A stretch of 64,000 nt of DNA from Mucilaginibacter sabulilitoris. Its GTDB lineage: Bacteria; Bacteroidota; Bacteroidia; Sphingobacteriales; Sphingobacteriaceae. Positions 16,061 to 24,893 of this stretch are shown one piece after another. Each line of letters opens with the position of its first letter. Within the stretch, counting starts at the first letter, position 1. Location of the stretch: assembly GCF_034262375.1 (NCBI RefSeq), contig NZ_CP139558.1:1426001-1490000 (forward strand). The letters run 5' to 3'. Under the pieces are notes generated by a model that was not told the DNA's origin, did no database searches, and saw nothing but the letters and a program-made list of their open reading frames with translations. Position numbers and translations under genes: made by a program.

Positions 16061-17044
16061 ATGCGTTCGCTTGTCTGGTGCTTTCTGTTGGTTTTATTCG
16101 GTTGTTCTGCAGCGTTTGCGCAGCAGGACACTACAGCAGCAGATAGCACTAAAGCGGTAACAACCAGAACAATAAAAAGCGGCGGCGGTTCCCTGCTCGA
16201 TTCGGTGGCACATGCTATGCAGGCACGTAAACTGTTTGTTGCCGACTCGCTGGCCATGCGTTACATCCACGCCCCCGACTCAACAACCAATACCGAATTT
16301 GCCGATAGTTTGCTGGCACATAGCCTCTATAAAGGATATGGGTTTTTGGATATGCACCTCAAATCAAAAAGTTTGGTTAAAGATGGCCATACCCGCCCCC
16401 TGCGTGATCCCTGGATAATTGTGATCATTATATGTTTATTGCTATACACCGCTATACTAAACATAGCGCTAAATAAGGATGTGGGCTATGTATTGCAATC
16501 ATTTTACAGTAAGCGCATATTGTCGCAGGCTGGCAAAGAGGAAGGCTTTGTGAGCTCATGGGCATTTTTGGGTTTGTTTTTATTGTTTTGTTTAACTTTC
16601 GGCCTTTTTTTATATCAGCTTGCTGCCTATAAAGGTGTTTACTATATAATTGGCGGCAGCCGTCTTTTTTTATCACTTACAGTAGCGATTATAGTCCTAT
16701 TTGCATTAAAGTTTCTGGTGCTCAAGTTTTTAGGATTTGTATTTAATATAAACCGTTTGGTAAGCGAATACCTGAACATATTGCATCTTACTTATTTTAA
16801 TATAGCGTTTATATTTCTGCCGGTGGTAATTTGTTTCAGTTTGCTGGGCAGTCTATATATACCCGCTTTACTTACAGTAACGCTCATAATAGTCATTATT
16901 ATATTTGTATGGCAATACCTGAGGAGCAGCGTAAATATAATTTCTACCTTTCGATTTCATAAGTTTTATTTATTTACGTATCTTTGTGCCCTCGAAATTT
17001 GCCCTATTTTGATTTTAATAAAGGCATTGAATATTAGAATTTAG
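16061..17044 (+). CDS. DUF4271 multi-pass membrane protein
   Basis: About 327 residues from the ATG at 16061, which opens a clean signal peptide (SLVWCFLLVLFGCSAAFA); a TTG 9 bp upstream is a weaker start. After about 110 periplasmic residues rich in Ser/Thr/Asp come five to six hydrophobic segments (about 125-320), with FQYHKFY-like RFHKFYLFTYLCALEICP at the end, characteristic of DUF4271. The family has no proven role, but it is recurrently encoded beside hemD in Bacteroidota, as here with an 18 bp gap. A perfect TATCTTTG at 16979-16986, near the 3' end, could give hemD an internal promoter. Confidence 0.8.
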   Translation: MRSLVWCFLLVLFGCSAAFAQQDTTAADSTKAVTTRTIKSGGGSLLDSVAHAMQARKLFVADSLAMRYIHAPDSTTNTEFADSLLAHSLYKGYGFLDMHLKSKSLVKDGHTRPLRDPWIIVIIICLLLYTAILNIALNKDVGYVLQSFYSKRILSQAGKEEGFVSSWAFLGLFLLFCLTFGLFLYQLAAYKGVYYIIGGSRLFLSLTVAIIVLFALKFLVLKFLGFVFNINRLVSEYLNILHLTYFNIAFIFLPVVICFSLLGSLYIPALLTVTLIIVIIIFVWQYLRSSVNIISTFRFHKFYLFTYLCALEICPILILIKALNIRI

Positions 17045-17062
17045 GTAGTTAAACGAATTGAT

Positions 17063-17821
17063 TTGGAAGATAGAAAGAAAAAGGTTAAAAGTATATTAGT
17101 TACTTTATCTAAGCCCGAAAACGATAAGAATCCGTATGCAGAACTGGCTAAAAAGCTAAACCTGAAAATTGATTTCAGATCATTCATTCATGTTGAAGGA
17201 GTTCCGGCAAAAGATTTCAGGAAAGAAAAAATAAACCTGAGCGATTTTACAGCTGTTATCTTTACCAGCCGTAATTCAGCCGATCATTTTTTCCGCATTT
17301 GTGAAGAAATGCGTTTTGAAGTACCTGTGGAAATGAAATATTTCTGCCTTTCAGAAACTATTGCGCTTTATCTGCAAAAGTATATTCAATATCGTAAACG
17401 TAAAATATTTTTTGGCAAACAAACCGCGGCCGATCTGGCTGAGGTGCTGAAAAAGCATTCGGCCGAAAAATTCCTTTATCCATGTTCTGACGTTGCAGCT
17501 GAGGAAACACAGCGCTTCCTGCTTGAGAATGGTTATAACTTTACACCCGCCGTATTGTTCCGCACTGTGTGCAGCGATCTTTCTGATCTGGCCGATGTGT
17601 TTTATGACGTAATTGCCTTTTTTAGCCCGTCAAGTATACAATCATTATATAAAAACTTTCCCGATTTTAAGCAGAATAATACCCGTATAGCCGCTTTTGG
17701 TGCCACAACCCATAAGGCCGTGCTCGAAGCAGGGTTAATTCTGGATGTCCCGGCACCAACCCCCGCCGCGCCGTCCATGACAATGGCCATTGAGCAGTAT
17801 GTTAAGCTGGTTAACAAATAA
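17063..17821 (+). CDS. hemD: uroporphyrinogen-III synthase
   Basis: 252 residues of the HemD fold: two alternating alpha/beta domains with little sequence conservation. Recognisable pieces are ILVTLSKPE at the start, AVIFTSRNSADHFF in domain 1 and DVIAFFSPSSIQSL in domain 2, followed by IAAFGATTHKAV. It closes hydroxymethylbilane to uroporphyrinogen III in tetrapyrrole synthesis. The start is a TTG; no ATG lies before the conserved core. It sits between the DUF4271 gene (18 bp upstream) and gldK (about 250 bp downstream), a neighbourhood recurrent in this group. Confidence 0.85.
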   Translation: MEDRKKKVKSILVTLSKPENDKNPYAELAKKLNLKIDFRSFIHVEGVPAKDFRKEKINLSDFTAVIFTSRNSADHFFRICEEMRFEVPVEMKYFCLSETIALYLQKYIQYRKRKIFFGKQTAADLAEVLKKHSAEKFLYPCSDVAAEETQRFLLENGYNFTPAVLFRTVCSDLSDLADVFYDVIAFFSPSSIQSLYKNFPDFKQNNTRIAAFGATTHKAVLEAGLILDVPAPTPAAPSMTMAIEQYVKLVNK

Positions 17822-18075
17822 TTATTTAGAAATTTATTGATCCCTGCTGCAACTTTTTTTTAAATAATAGCGTACTAATGGCATCTAATTTACTTAGTTG
17901 AAATTAGTTTGATTGCTGATTATTATACAATATTTTGTCGTTAATTTAACGAAGAGGACGCTTATTGACTATACTTTAGGTTAAATAATTTGTTTTTTAG
18001 CTTTATTAGATCAAAATTTTGATATATTCGGGTCATATAATGTTATAGTCATATAACGGAATCTTGATTTTAAAA

Positions 18076-19392
18076 ATGAAGCAGATATACTTATTAATAG
18101 TTGTTTTAGCTGGGGGGATATTGAGCGGTTGCGGAAAAGGTGGCGACAGGGGAGAATTAACCGGGGTGCCGCAACGGTCGTTCAGGTCAGAAGTGCCTTA
18201 TGGTATGGTGTATATTCCGGGCGGTACTTTTCTGATGGGGCAAACCGATCAGGATGTAACTTTCGCGCAGATAGCGCAAACCAAGCAGGTTACCGTGCCA
18301 CCATTTTTTATGGATCAGACCGAGATCTCCAATAGCCAGTACAAGCAGTTTGTTTATTGGGTGCGCGACTCCATAGCTATTACCAATTACATTAACGACA
18401 ACAAGTATTATATACAGCCAAAGGGCGCCGGGGCAAATGATAATGCCTCGGGCAAAAAATTCATCAACTGGGCTTATGTAAAAAAGAATCCTATCTGGAG
18501 CACAAAAAAAGGGCAAGCCGGAAATGCCTCAAAATTGCAGGGGATGTATTACCAGGGTGAAGACCGGGTTTTCGACACCAATGAAATTGATATTCGTTTA
18601 TTAAAATACAATTACTCTTTAATGGTACTGCGCGATGCGGCCAATTATAAGAATGATAAAACCAAAAGGCGTTCTGACTTTATTTTGCACGATACGGTAA
18701 CCGTTTATCCCGATACGCTGGTTTGGCTGAGCGATTTTTCGTACGCTGCCAATGAACCAATGGTTGAAGGGTATTTTTCACATCCGGCTTTCCGCAACTA
18801 TCCGGTGGTAGGCGTAACATGGAGACAGGCAAGGGCCTTTACCGTATGGCGCACCCGTTATAACGAAGCCTATAAAGCTTCGCGCCGTTTACCGCGCCGC
18901 CTGCCATATGAACTGCCTACCGAGGCACAGTTTGAATATGCAGCCCGAGGTGGCAGGGTAGGTACCGATTACCCATGGGGCGGCCCCTATATTAAAAACG
19001 CTAAAGGCTGCTTGCTGGCCAACTTTAAACCGGGACGTGGTAATTATACCGACGATGGCGGGGCATACACAGTAAATGTACGCTCTTATTTTCCCAACGA
19101 TTATGGATTGTACAACATGGCCGGTAACGTGGCCGAATGGACATCGTCAACATTTGACGAATCGGCGTCATCATTTGTGCATGACCTGTCGCCAACATTT
19201 AATTATGAAGCTAAATCCACTGATCCTGAAGTGCTTAAACGCAAAGTAGTACGTGGCGGGTCATGGAAGGATATAGGGTATTTCCTTCAGAATGCAACCC
19301 GCACTTATGAATACCAGGATACCGCTAAGTCATACATTGGTTTCCGCTGTGTAACTCAATACCTGGGCCGGGATATTAAAGACAAACGATAA
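18076..19392 (+). CDS. gldK: gliding motility / T9SS lipoprotein GldK (PorK)
   Basis: About 438 residues from the ATG at 18076; a TTG 12 bp upstream is less likely. A lipoprotein signal ends LLSGC-like (ILSGC), placing the protein at the outer membrane. The remainder is an FGE-sulfatase/SUMF1 fold: VYIPGGTFLMG, VTWRQARAFTVWR, ELPTEAQFEYAARGG, NMAGNVAEWTSS and VRGGSWKD. In GldK the fold is structural: with GldN it forms the periplasmic ring of the type IX secretion and gliding machinery. It is the first gene of gldK-L-M-N on the same strand. Confidence 0.93.
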   Translation: MKQIYLLIVVLAGGILSGCGKGGDRGELTGVPQRSFRSEVPYGMVYIPGGTFLMGQTDQDVTFAQIAQTKQVTVPPFFMDQTEISNSQYKQFVYWVRDSIAITNYINDNKYYIQPKGAGANDNASGKKFINWAYVKKNPIWSTKKGQAGNASKLQGMYYQGEDRVFDTNEIDIRLLKYNYSLMVLRDAANYKNDKTKRRSDFILHDTVTVYPDTLVWLSDFSYAANEPMVEGYFSHPAFRNYPVVGVTWRQARAFTVWRTRYNEAYKASRRLPRRLPYELPTEAQFEYAARGGRVGTDYPWGGPYIKNAKGCLLANFKPGRGNYTDDGGAYTVNVRSYFPNDYGLYNMAGNVAEWTSSTFDESASSFVHDLSPTFNYEAKSTDPEVLKRKVVRGGSWKDIGYFLQNATRTYEYQDTAKSYIGFRCVTQYLGRDIKDKR

Positions 19393-19442
19393 ATTAAATT
19401 AATAAAACATACATCTACACTAAAATTTATTTCTGAATTATT

Positions 19443-20243
19443 ATGGCAGGGAAGAAAAAACCATTTGGAGTTGGAAACTTTATATCATTTGGGGCAACTA
19501 TAGTGATTGTTGGTTTGCTGTTTAAAATACAACACTGGCCAATGGCATCATTGTTTATAACACTTGGGCTGGGGATGGAAGTAATACTATTTGCTGTATT
19601 AGGTTTCCAAAGAGAAGATAAAGATATTGACTGGGTACGTGTTTACCCGGAACTAAGCGAAGATTTTAATGGCGAATTACCTAAGGCATCAGCAAGGCCA
19701 ATCAGCAGTGGTGCGTCAAGCACCCAAGCCTTAGATAAAATGCTTGAAGATGCTAAAATAGGTCCTGAACTGGTACGCAGTCTTGGTGATGGCTTAAGAA
19801 CATTTGGCGACAAAGTTGCAGCCATATCAAGAGTTACTGATGCGGGCGAAGCTACCATTACTTTTACCGAAAAGGTGAAAAATGCCGGGGCAAGTTATGA
19901 CAAATTGAGCAATGCATTTGAAAAGGCATCGGTAAATTTAGCCGAAATGGCCAATTCCAATATCGATTCAAAAACTTATCATGAACAGGTAAACAAACTG
20001 GGCCGTAACCTTTCTGAATTAAACGCGGTTTATGAACTGGAACTGCAGGATTCAAGTGCTCATTTAAAATCAATGAACAACTTTTACAAGAATCTTGCTT
20101 TAACTATGAACAACTTTAACGAGTCGTTAGATGATTCAAAACAGTTTAAGGAAGAAGTTGGGCGCTTAGCAAAAAACCTGGCATCATTAAATGCTATTTA
20201 TGGTAATATGCTTACTGCAATGAACCAGCCACGTGTTAATTAA
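19443..20243 (+). CDS. gldL: gliding motility / T9SS inner-membrane motor protein GldL (PorL)
   Basis: 266 residues. Two N-terminal membrane helices (about 10-60) contain KIQHWPMASLFITLGLGMEVILFAVLGF, here read in two parts, including the conserved Glu of the GMEVILF helix, which is thought to take part in proton-driven torque generation with GldM. The rest is cytoplasmic, Ala/Asn/Leu-rich and coiled-coil forming. It lies 50 bp after gldK and 39 bp before gldM. Length and gene order match family members. Confidence 0.93.
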   Translation: MAGKKKPFGVGNFISFGATIVIVGLLFKIQHWPMASLFITLGLGMEVILFAVLGFQREDKDIDWVRVYPELSEDFNGELPKASARPISSGASSTQALDKMLEDAKIGPELVRSLGDGLRTFGDKVAAISRVTDAGEATITFTEKVKNAGASYDKLSNAFEKASVNLAEMANSNIDSKTYHEQVNKLGRNLSELNAVYELELQDSSAHLKSMNNFYKNLALTMNNFNESLDDSKQFKEEVGRLAKNLASLNAIYGNMLTAMNQPRVN

Positions 20244-20282
20244 TATAACTAATAGATTTTTTACACGCTAATATTTATATAG

Positions 20283-21782
20283 ATGGCCGGAGGTAAGGAA
20301 ACCCCAAGACAGCGAATGATAGGTATATTATACCTGGTGCTTTTAGGCCTGATAGCCTTAAATGTACCTGATAGCCTCTTGGATGCTTTTAAGAATATCA
20401 CAAACAGTTTAGATCAGTCGAGAAATAACGTTACAACCAGTTTACAGAGCACATACTCAGCGTTTGAGGCCACTAAATTGAAGGAACAGCCAGAAAAAGC
20501 CCAGCAGCTATTAACACAAGCTAAAAGTGCAAGTAAAACAGCTGATGAATTAAACGGATATATTGAAGAATTAAAGGCGGAGTTAATTAAAAGAGGTGGA
20601 GGGATTAATTCTGAAACCGGCGATGTAGATTCCAGGGAAAGCCTTGACATATCTCCGGAAGTAATGATCAATGCAAAAAAGGCAGATGTACTGAAAGGGA
20701 AAATTGAAAGTACAAGAGCGCATTTGCTGCAATTATTAGGTAAGGATAGTACGGGGGTTAATTTTTCCCTAAACGCCATAGGCCCTAAAAAGAAAAGCTG
20801 GCAACAGGCATATTTTGGCGATGGTATTCCATTGGGGGCTGCCTTAACAACGTTAGCAAAAATTCAGGCCGATACAAAAAATGCGGAAAACGAAGTGGTG
20901 AAAAAGATATTAGGCAAGGTTGATGTTGCGCAGGTTACTTTAAACCAGTTTAAAGCGGTTGCGGTTGCGCCAAGCAGTTATGTTTTGGCCGGTCAGCAAT
21001 ATAAAGCGGAGATTTATTTAACCGCATACGATCAAAATTCCAACCCTGCTATTACCGTAGGTGGCTCGTCCGTACCAACATCAAACGGCGTGGGTATTTA
21101 TACAACTACTGCGAGCGGTGAAGGCATGCATACCTGGACAGGTAATTTGTCTGTAAAGCAATTGGAAGGCGGTTCAAAAAATTACCCGATCAGCGGTAGC
21201 TACATGGTAGCTAAGCCATCAGCAGTGGTATCGCCTGATAAAATGAACGTATTGTATATTGGTGTACCTAACCCGCTTTCAGTTTCAGCACCGGGTGTGC
21301 CTAAAGAGAGCATGAAAGTAAGTATGTCTGGTGGTTCTATCAGTGGCAGTGGTGGTCATTACACCGCTACGGTAAGCAGCATAGGTACTGCCAAGGTCAC
21401 TGTTTTGGGCGATAAGGGAATGGTATTAGGTACTTCAGATTTTCGTGTAAAACGTATCCCTGATCCAAAACCACAATTTGCCGGCAAAAGCGGTGGGAAT
21501 ACCAGTGCGGCCAACATCCGCGCGCAGGATAGACTTTTTGCCAAGTTGGAAAATTTTGATTTTGATGCTAAATTTAACGTAACGCGTTTTACGCTGCTTG
21601 TTGTAAAACCACGTCAGGATGCTATTATTATGTCGGGCTCAGGCGGGGAATTAACAGGTGCTATGCGTGCCGCGATGAATACTATTACACCGGGTTCTAC
21701 TGTTATATTTAAAGATATTGTTGCAGTTGGTCCCGATGGAACACCAAGAGGACTTGATCCCATTGTATTATCCGCAAATTAA
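20283..21782 (+). CDS. gldM: gliding motility / T9SS motor protein GldM (PorM)
   Basis: 499 residues. The N terminus AGGKETPRQRMIGILYLVLL leads into the single membrane helix (about 12-32, ending ALNVPDSLLDAF). A large periplasmic part follows: a helical bundle (about 35-215) and then tandem beta domains with Ser/Gly-rich strands. GldM spans the periplasm as a dimer, takes energy from GldL and contacts the GldK/GldN ring. The gene is 6 bp from gldN, so translation is probably coupled. Confidence 0.94.
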   Translation: MAGGKETPRQRMIGILYLVLLGLIALNVPDSLLDAFKNITNSLDQSRNNVTTSLQSTYSAFEATKLKEQPEKAQQLLTQAKSASKTADELNGYIEELKAELIKRGGGINSETGDVDSRESLDISPEVMINAKKADVLKGKIESTRAHLLQLLGKDSTGVNFSLNAIGPKKKSWQQAYFGDGIPLGAALTTLAKIQADTKNAENEVVKKILGKVDVAQVTLNQFKAVAVAPSSYVLAGQQYKAEIYLTAYDQNSNPAITVGGSSVPTSNGVGIYTTTASGEGMHTWTGNLSVKQLEGGSKNYPISGSYMVAKPSAVVSPDKMNVLYIGVPNPLSVSAPGVPKESMKVSMSGGSISGSGGHYTATVSSIGTAKVTVLGDKGMVLGTSDFRVKRIPDPKPQFAGKSGGNTSAANIRAQDRLFAKLENFDFDAKFNVTRFTLLVVKPRQDAIIMSGSGGELTGAMRAAMNTITPGSTVIFKDIVAVGPDGTPRGLDPIVLSAN

Positions 21783-21788
21783 AAGCGT

Positions 21789-22781
21789 ATGAAAAAGAAA
21801 ATTTTGGTAGTTGTACTTTGTTTAGCTTGTGTTTCGGGAGCATTTGCCCAGAAACGCCCCGCTAAAAAGCGTACCAACAGAAGACCTACTACCACCCAGC
21901 AGCAACAACCAGCACAGGTAGCGCCGCAGCAATCCAGCCAGCAGGATAATGTGGCAAGTCAGCCTGCTCCAGATACTACCCAACGCAAGGCTTTTGATCC
22001 TAACAAACCCTTTGAAAGGCCGCTTGATGGGTATTATAAAAAGAACAATATTCTAAATGCGAAGGTTACGCCGCTGCCTAACCTGCGCGAAAATGATGTG
22101 GTTTTTGCTAAGCGTGTATGGCGCGAAATTGATATCCGCGAAAAAATGAACCAGTACATGGCTTCGCCAAAAAGCAGGTTGATTGATATTTTGCTGAACG
22201 CGATTTCTGCAGGCGAGTTAACTGCTTATGACCCAACCCCAACTAAAGACGATCCGGGAGGCGATGCCTTTACAGTTCCGCTTAGTGCCGGTGGTGCCAA
22301 GTCAAAAATGGCTGACAGCTCTGTGGTTGACAGATTTGATAAGGATGGAAATAAAATTGGTTCCGAGTTACGTGCAGGTGAGTTTAACCCCGACAGTGTT
22401 GTGAAGTTCCGCATTAAAGAGGATTGGGTTTTTGATAAGCAACGCTCCGTATTTGAACCGCGAATTGTAGGTATAGCGCCATTAGTTAAACCTAAAGCAG
22501 GTAACCTTGATCTGGATTATCAACCCGCTTTCTGGGTTTATTTCCCCGAAGCAAGACCGATACTGGCCACTAAAGAAGTGGTTAGCCGCAACAGTGATGC
22601 AACCGGCTTGAGCTTTGACGATATTTTCATGAAAAGGATATTTACCAGTTATATTGTTAAAGAAAGTAACGATAAGGACGAACGTATAAAAGATTACGCC
22701 CAGGGTATTGATAAGCTTTACGAATCGGAGAGGATCAAAAAATCTCTTATGGATTGGGAGCTTAACCTCTGGTCATACTAA
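21789..22781 (+). CDS. gldN: gliding motility / T9SS ring protein GldN (PorN)
   Basis: 330 residues. A signal peptide (ILVVVLCLACVSGAFA) is followed by a basic, Gln/Pro-rich stretch (about 20-65) and the GldN core with NDVVFAKRVWREIDIREKMN and the C-terminal DDIFMKRIFTSYIVKESN. It is the periplasmic partner of GldK in the ring complex. It is the last gene of the operon; a terminator follows within 60 bp. Confidence 0.94.
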   Translation: MKKKILVVVLCLACVSGAFAQKRPAKKRTNRRPTTTQQQQPAQVAPQQSSQQDNVASQPAPDTTQRKAFDPNKPFERPLDGYYKKNNILNAKVTPLPNLRENDVVFAKRVWREIDIREKMNQYMASPKSRLIDILLNAISAGELTAYDPTPTKDDPGGDAFTVPLSAGGAKSKMADSSVVDRFDKDGNKIGSELRAGEFNPDSVVKFRIKEDWVFDKQRSVFEPRIVGIAPLVKPKAGNLDLDYQPAFWVYFPEARPILATKEVVSRNSDATGLSFDDIFMKRIFTSYIVKESNDKDERIKDYAQGIDKLYESERIKKSLMDWELNLWSY

Positions 22782-22807
22782 CCAATTATAAACCTAAATT
22801 TTAGAGT

Positions 22808-22850
22808 CAAAACTCAAAGCCTCCGGGTATGAGTTTTGGCTTTTTTGTTT
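22808..22850 (+). terminator. terminator of the gldKLMN operon
   Basis: CAAAACTCA pairs with TGAGTTTTG across a 13-base loop, followed by GCTTTTTTG. Confidence 0.7.
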
Positions 22851-22867
22851 TAAGGGGTTTTAGAAAT

Positions 22868-22947
22868 TGTCATCCTGAGGAACGAAGGATCTATTATTAG
22901 ACTTTGCATACAGCAAAATAGATGCTTCACTCCGTTCAGCATGACAA
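22868..22947. repeat. REP-like palindromic element, family B
   Basis: Left end TGTCATCCTGAGGAACGAAG and right end GCTTCACTCCGTTCAGCATG followed by ACAA are imperfect complements of each other. It lies between convergent gldN and uvrC. Other copies occur at 24.8, 36.1, 61.7 and 61.8 kb. Confidence 0.75.
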
Positions 22948-22955
22948 GTAAGAGA

Positions 22956-24779
22956 TTAATTACTTTGACTTTCCGCAGCTTCGTTGCCAAAGTACCCTAA
23001 AATAGCTTTTGCCTGTTTCAGGTTTACTACTTCAAGCAATGCCTCTTCATTGGCTTCGCGTATCTTTTTTACTGATTTAAAGTATTTCAGGAGTTTTTCG
23101 GCGGTGGTTTTACCTATGCCATCAATCAGTTCCAGTTCGGTGGCCAGGGTGCCTTTATCGCGTATTTTACGGTGAAAGGTAATGCCAAAACGGTGCGCCT
23201 CATCGCGCAGGTGCTGGATCACTTTCAGGGTTTCGGATTTTTTGTCAAGATACATCGGGTACTGGTCGTTCGGGTAATACAGCTCTTCCAAGCGTTTGGC
23301 AATACCGATAACGGTTACCTGTTTATCAATGCCCAACAACTTGAGGCTGTGCATGGCAGATGACAGTTGGCCTTTACCACCGTCGATAATGATGAGCTGC
23401 GGCAATTCGGTTCCCTCATCAAGCATACGACGGTAGCGGCGGTGTACAGCCTCTTCCATGGTGGCAAAGTCATTCGGCCCTTCAACGGTTTTTACGTGGA
23501 AATGCCGGTAGTCTTTTTTTGATGGCTTGGCATCCTTAAATACCACAATTGCCGAAACCGGATATTTGCCCTGAAAGTTGGAGTTATCAAAACACTCGAT
23601 ATGACGGGGCAACTGGTTCATGCGCAGATCCTTCATCATCTGCGTGAGCAAACGCTCTGTCCGGATCTCGGGGTTCAGTCTTTCGTACTGGTCAATTTTT
23701 TCCTTTTTAAAGAACATCACATTCTTTTGCGACAGATCAAGCAGTTTCCTTTTTTCGCCCAGTTTTGGGACAGTGAATTTGATACCGGGATGATCTTCCA
23801 AATCGATATCAAAAGGAACGATGATCTCTTTCGAATCGCTGTTATAGCGGCTCCTGAACTCGGATATGGCCAGCGTAAGCAATTCCTCATCACTTTCGTC
23901 CAGTCGTTTTTTTAGTTCAATGGTTTGCGTTTGGATAATAGTGCCGTTCATCACCTTTAAAAAGTTAACAAAGGCTATTTTATCCTCAGACGCGATACTG
24001 AAAACGTCTACATCGGTTATTGAAGAATTTACAACGGTAGATTTGCTCTGGTAGTTTTCCAGCAGGTCAAACTTCCTTTTTAAGCGATGGGCCAGTTCAT
24101 AGTTATATTCAGCAACGGCTAAATCCATTTCTCCTTTAAGACGACGCAACACAGCGCCGATCTTACCGTTCAGGATATCTTTGATCTCTTCAATGCCATT
24201 ATCATAATCATTTTCGGTCTGGTAGTTCTGGCATGGCCCTTTACAATTGCCCAACTGGTATTCCAGGCAAACCTTAAACTTCCCTTTGTCAATATTTTCG
24301 CGGGTAAGCGGCAGGTTGCAGGTACGCAGGGGATAGGTTTCTTTAATAAGCCCGAGGATATTATGCATCATACTAATAGAGGCATAAGGCCCCAGGTATT
24401 TTGAGCCGTCCTTTACAATACGACGGGTCCAGAAAATACGCGGAAAATTCTCGTTCTTGATAATGATCCAGGGATAGGTTTTATCATCCTTGAGCAATAC
24501 GTTGTATCGTGGCTGGTGCTTTTTGATCATGCTGTTTTCCAGCAGCCAGGCATCCACCTCGGTATCAACAATGGTAAAAGTGATATTACGTATTTTGGAT
24601 ACCAAAACCCTTGTTTTGGCATTTACGTGTATATCCTGGTTAAAATAAGAACCAACACGGTTGCGCAGATCTTTAGCCTTACCAATATATATCAGTTCTT
24701 TCTCACTATCCCAGTACTGATATACACCGGGTTTGTGAGGTATATTTTTTAATGCCGCTCTGTAGTCGAATTGGTTCAT
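22956..24779 (-). CDS. uvrC: excinuclease ABC subunit C
   Basis: 607 residues, normal UvrC length. The N-terminal GIY-YIG nuclease (about 17-95) has GVYQYWDSEKELIYIGKA and makes the 3' incision. A Cys-rich segment (CNLP, CLEYQLGNCKGPC) follows, then a UVR motif (about 205-240) for UvrB contact. The C-terminal RNase H-like nuclease with ECFDNSNFQG and IIDGGKGQL makes the 5' incision. A helix-hairpin-helix pair is at the end (LELIDGIGKTTAEKLL). It acts in nucleotide excision repair with UvrA and UvrB encoded elsewhere. The gene is on its own, flanked by REP-like elements on both sides. Confidence 0.96.
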   Translation of the reverse strand: MNQFDYRAALKNIPHKPGVYQYWDSEKELIYIGKAKDLRNRVGSYFNQDIHVNAKTRVLVSKIRNITFTIVDTEVDAWLLENSMIKKHQPRYNVLLKDDKTYPWIIIKNENFPRIFWTRRIVKDGSKYLGPYASISMMHNILGLIKETYPLRTCNLPLTRENIDKGKFKVCLEYQLGNCKGPCQNYQTENDYDNGIEEIKDILNGKIGAVLRRLKGEMDLAVAEYNYELAHRLKRKFDLLENYQSKSTVVNSSITDVDVFSIASEDKIAFVNFLKVMNGTIIQTQTIELKKRLDESDEELLTLAISEFRSRYNSDSKEIIVPFDIDLEDHPGIKFTVPKLGEKRKLLDLSQKNVMFFKKEKIDQYERLNPEIRTERLLTQMMKDLRMNQLPRHIECFDNSNFQGKYPVSAIVVFKDAKPSKKDYRHFHVKTVEGPNDFATMEEAVHRRYRRMLDEGTELPQLIIIDGGKGQLSSAMHSLKLLGIDKQVTVIGIAKRLEELYYPNDQYPMYLDKKSETLKVIQHLRDEAHRFGITFHRKIRDKGTLATELELIDGIGKTTAEKLLKYFKSVKKIREANEEALLEVVNLKQAKAILGYFGNEAAESQSN

Positions 24780-24809
24780 TAGTTCACTTGTTACTCACAA
24801 TTCCTGTTT

Positions 24810-24887
24810 TGTCACCCTGAGGAACGAAGGATCTATTGTGCTGGATGCAGTCGTTTACAGATTCTTCACTGTCGTTCAGAATGACAA
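24810..24887. repeat. REP-like palindromic element, family B
   Basis: TGTCACCCTGAGGAACGAAG at the left and CACTGTCGTTCAGAATGACA at the right. It lies between uvrC and the upstream penicillin-binding protein gene, ending 7 bp from that gene's stop codon. Its right half has diverged from other copies. Confidence 0.7.
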
Positions 24888-24893
24888 TTGTAT

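Noticed and set aside
16979..16986. TATCTTTG near the end of the DUF4271 gene as a firm hemD promoter
   Set aside because: The -7 match is perfect, but no -33 element is present and the site is inside a coding region, so it is mentioned only in the gene entry.
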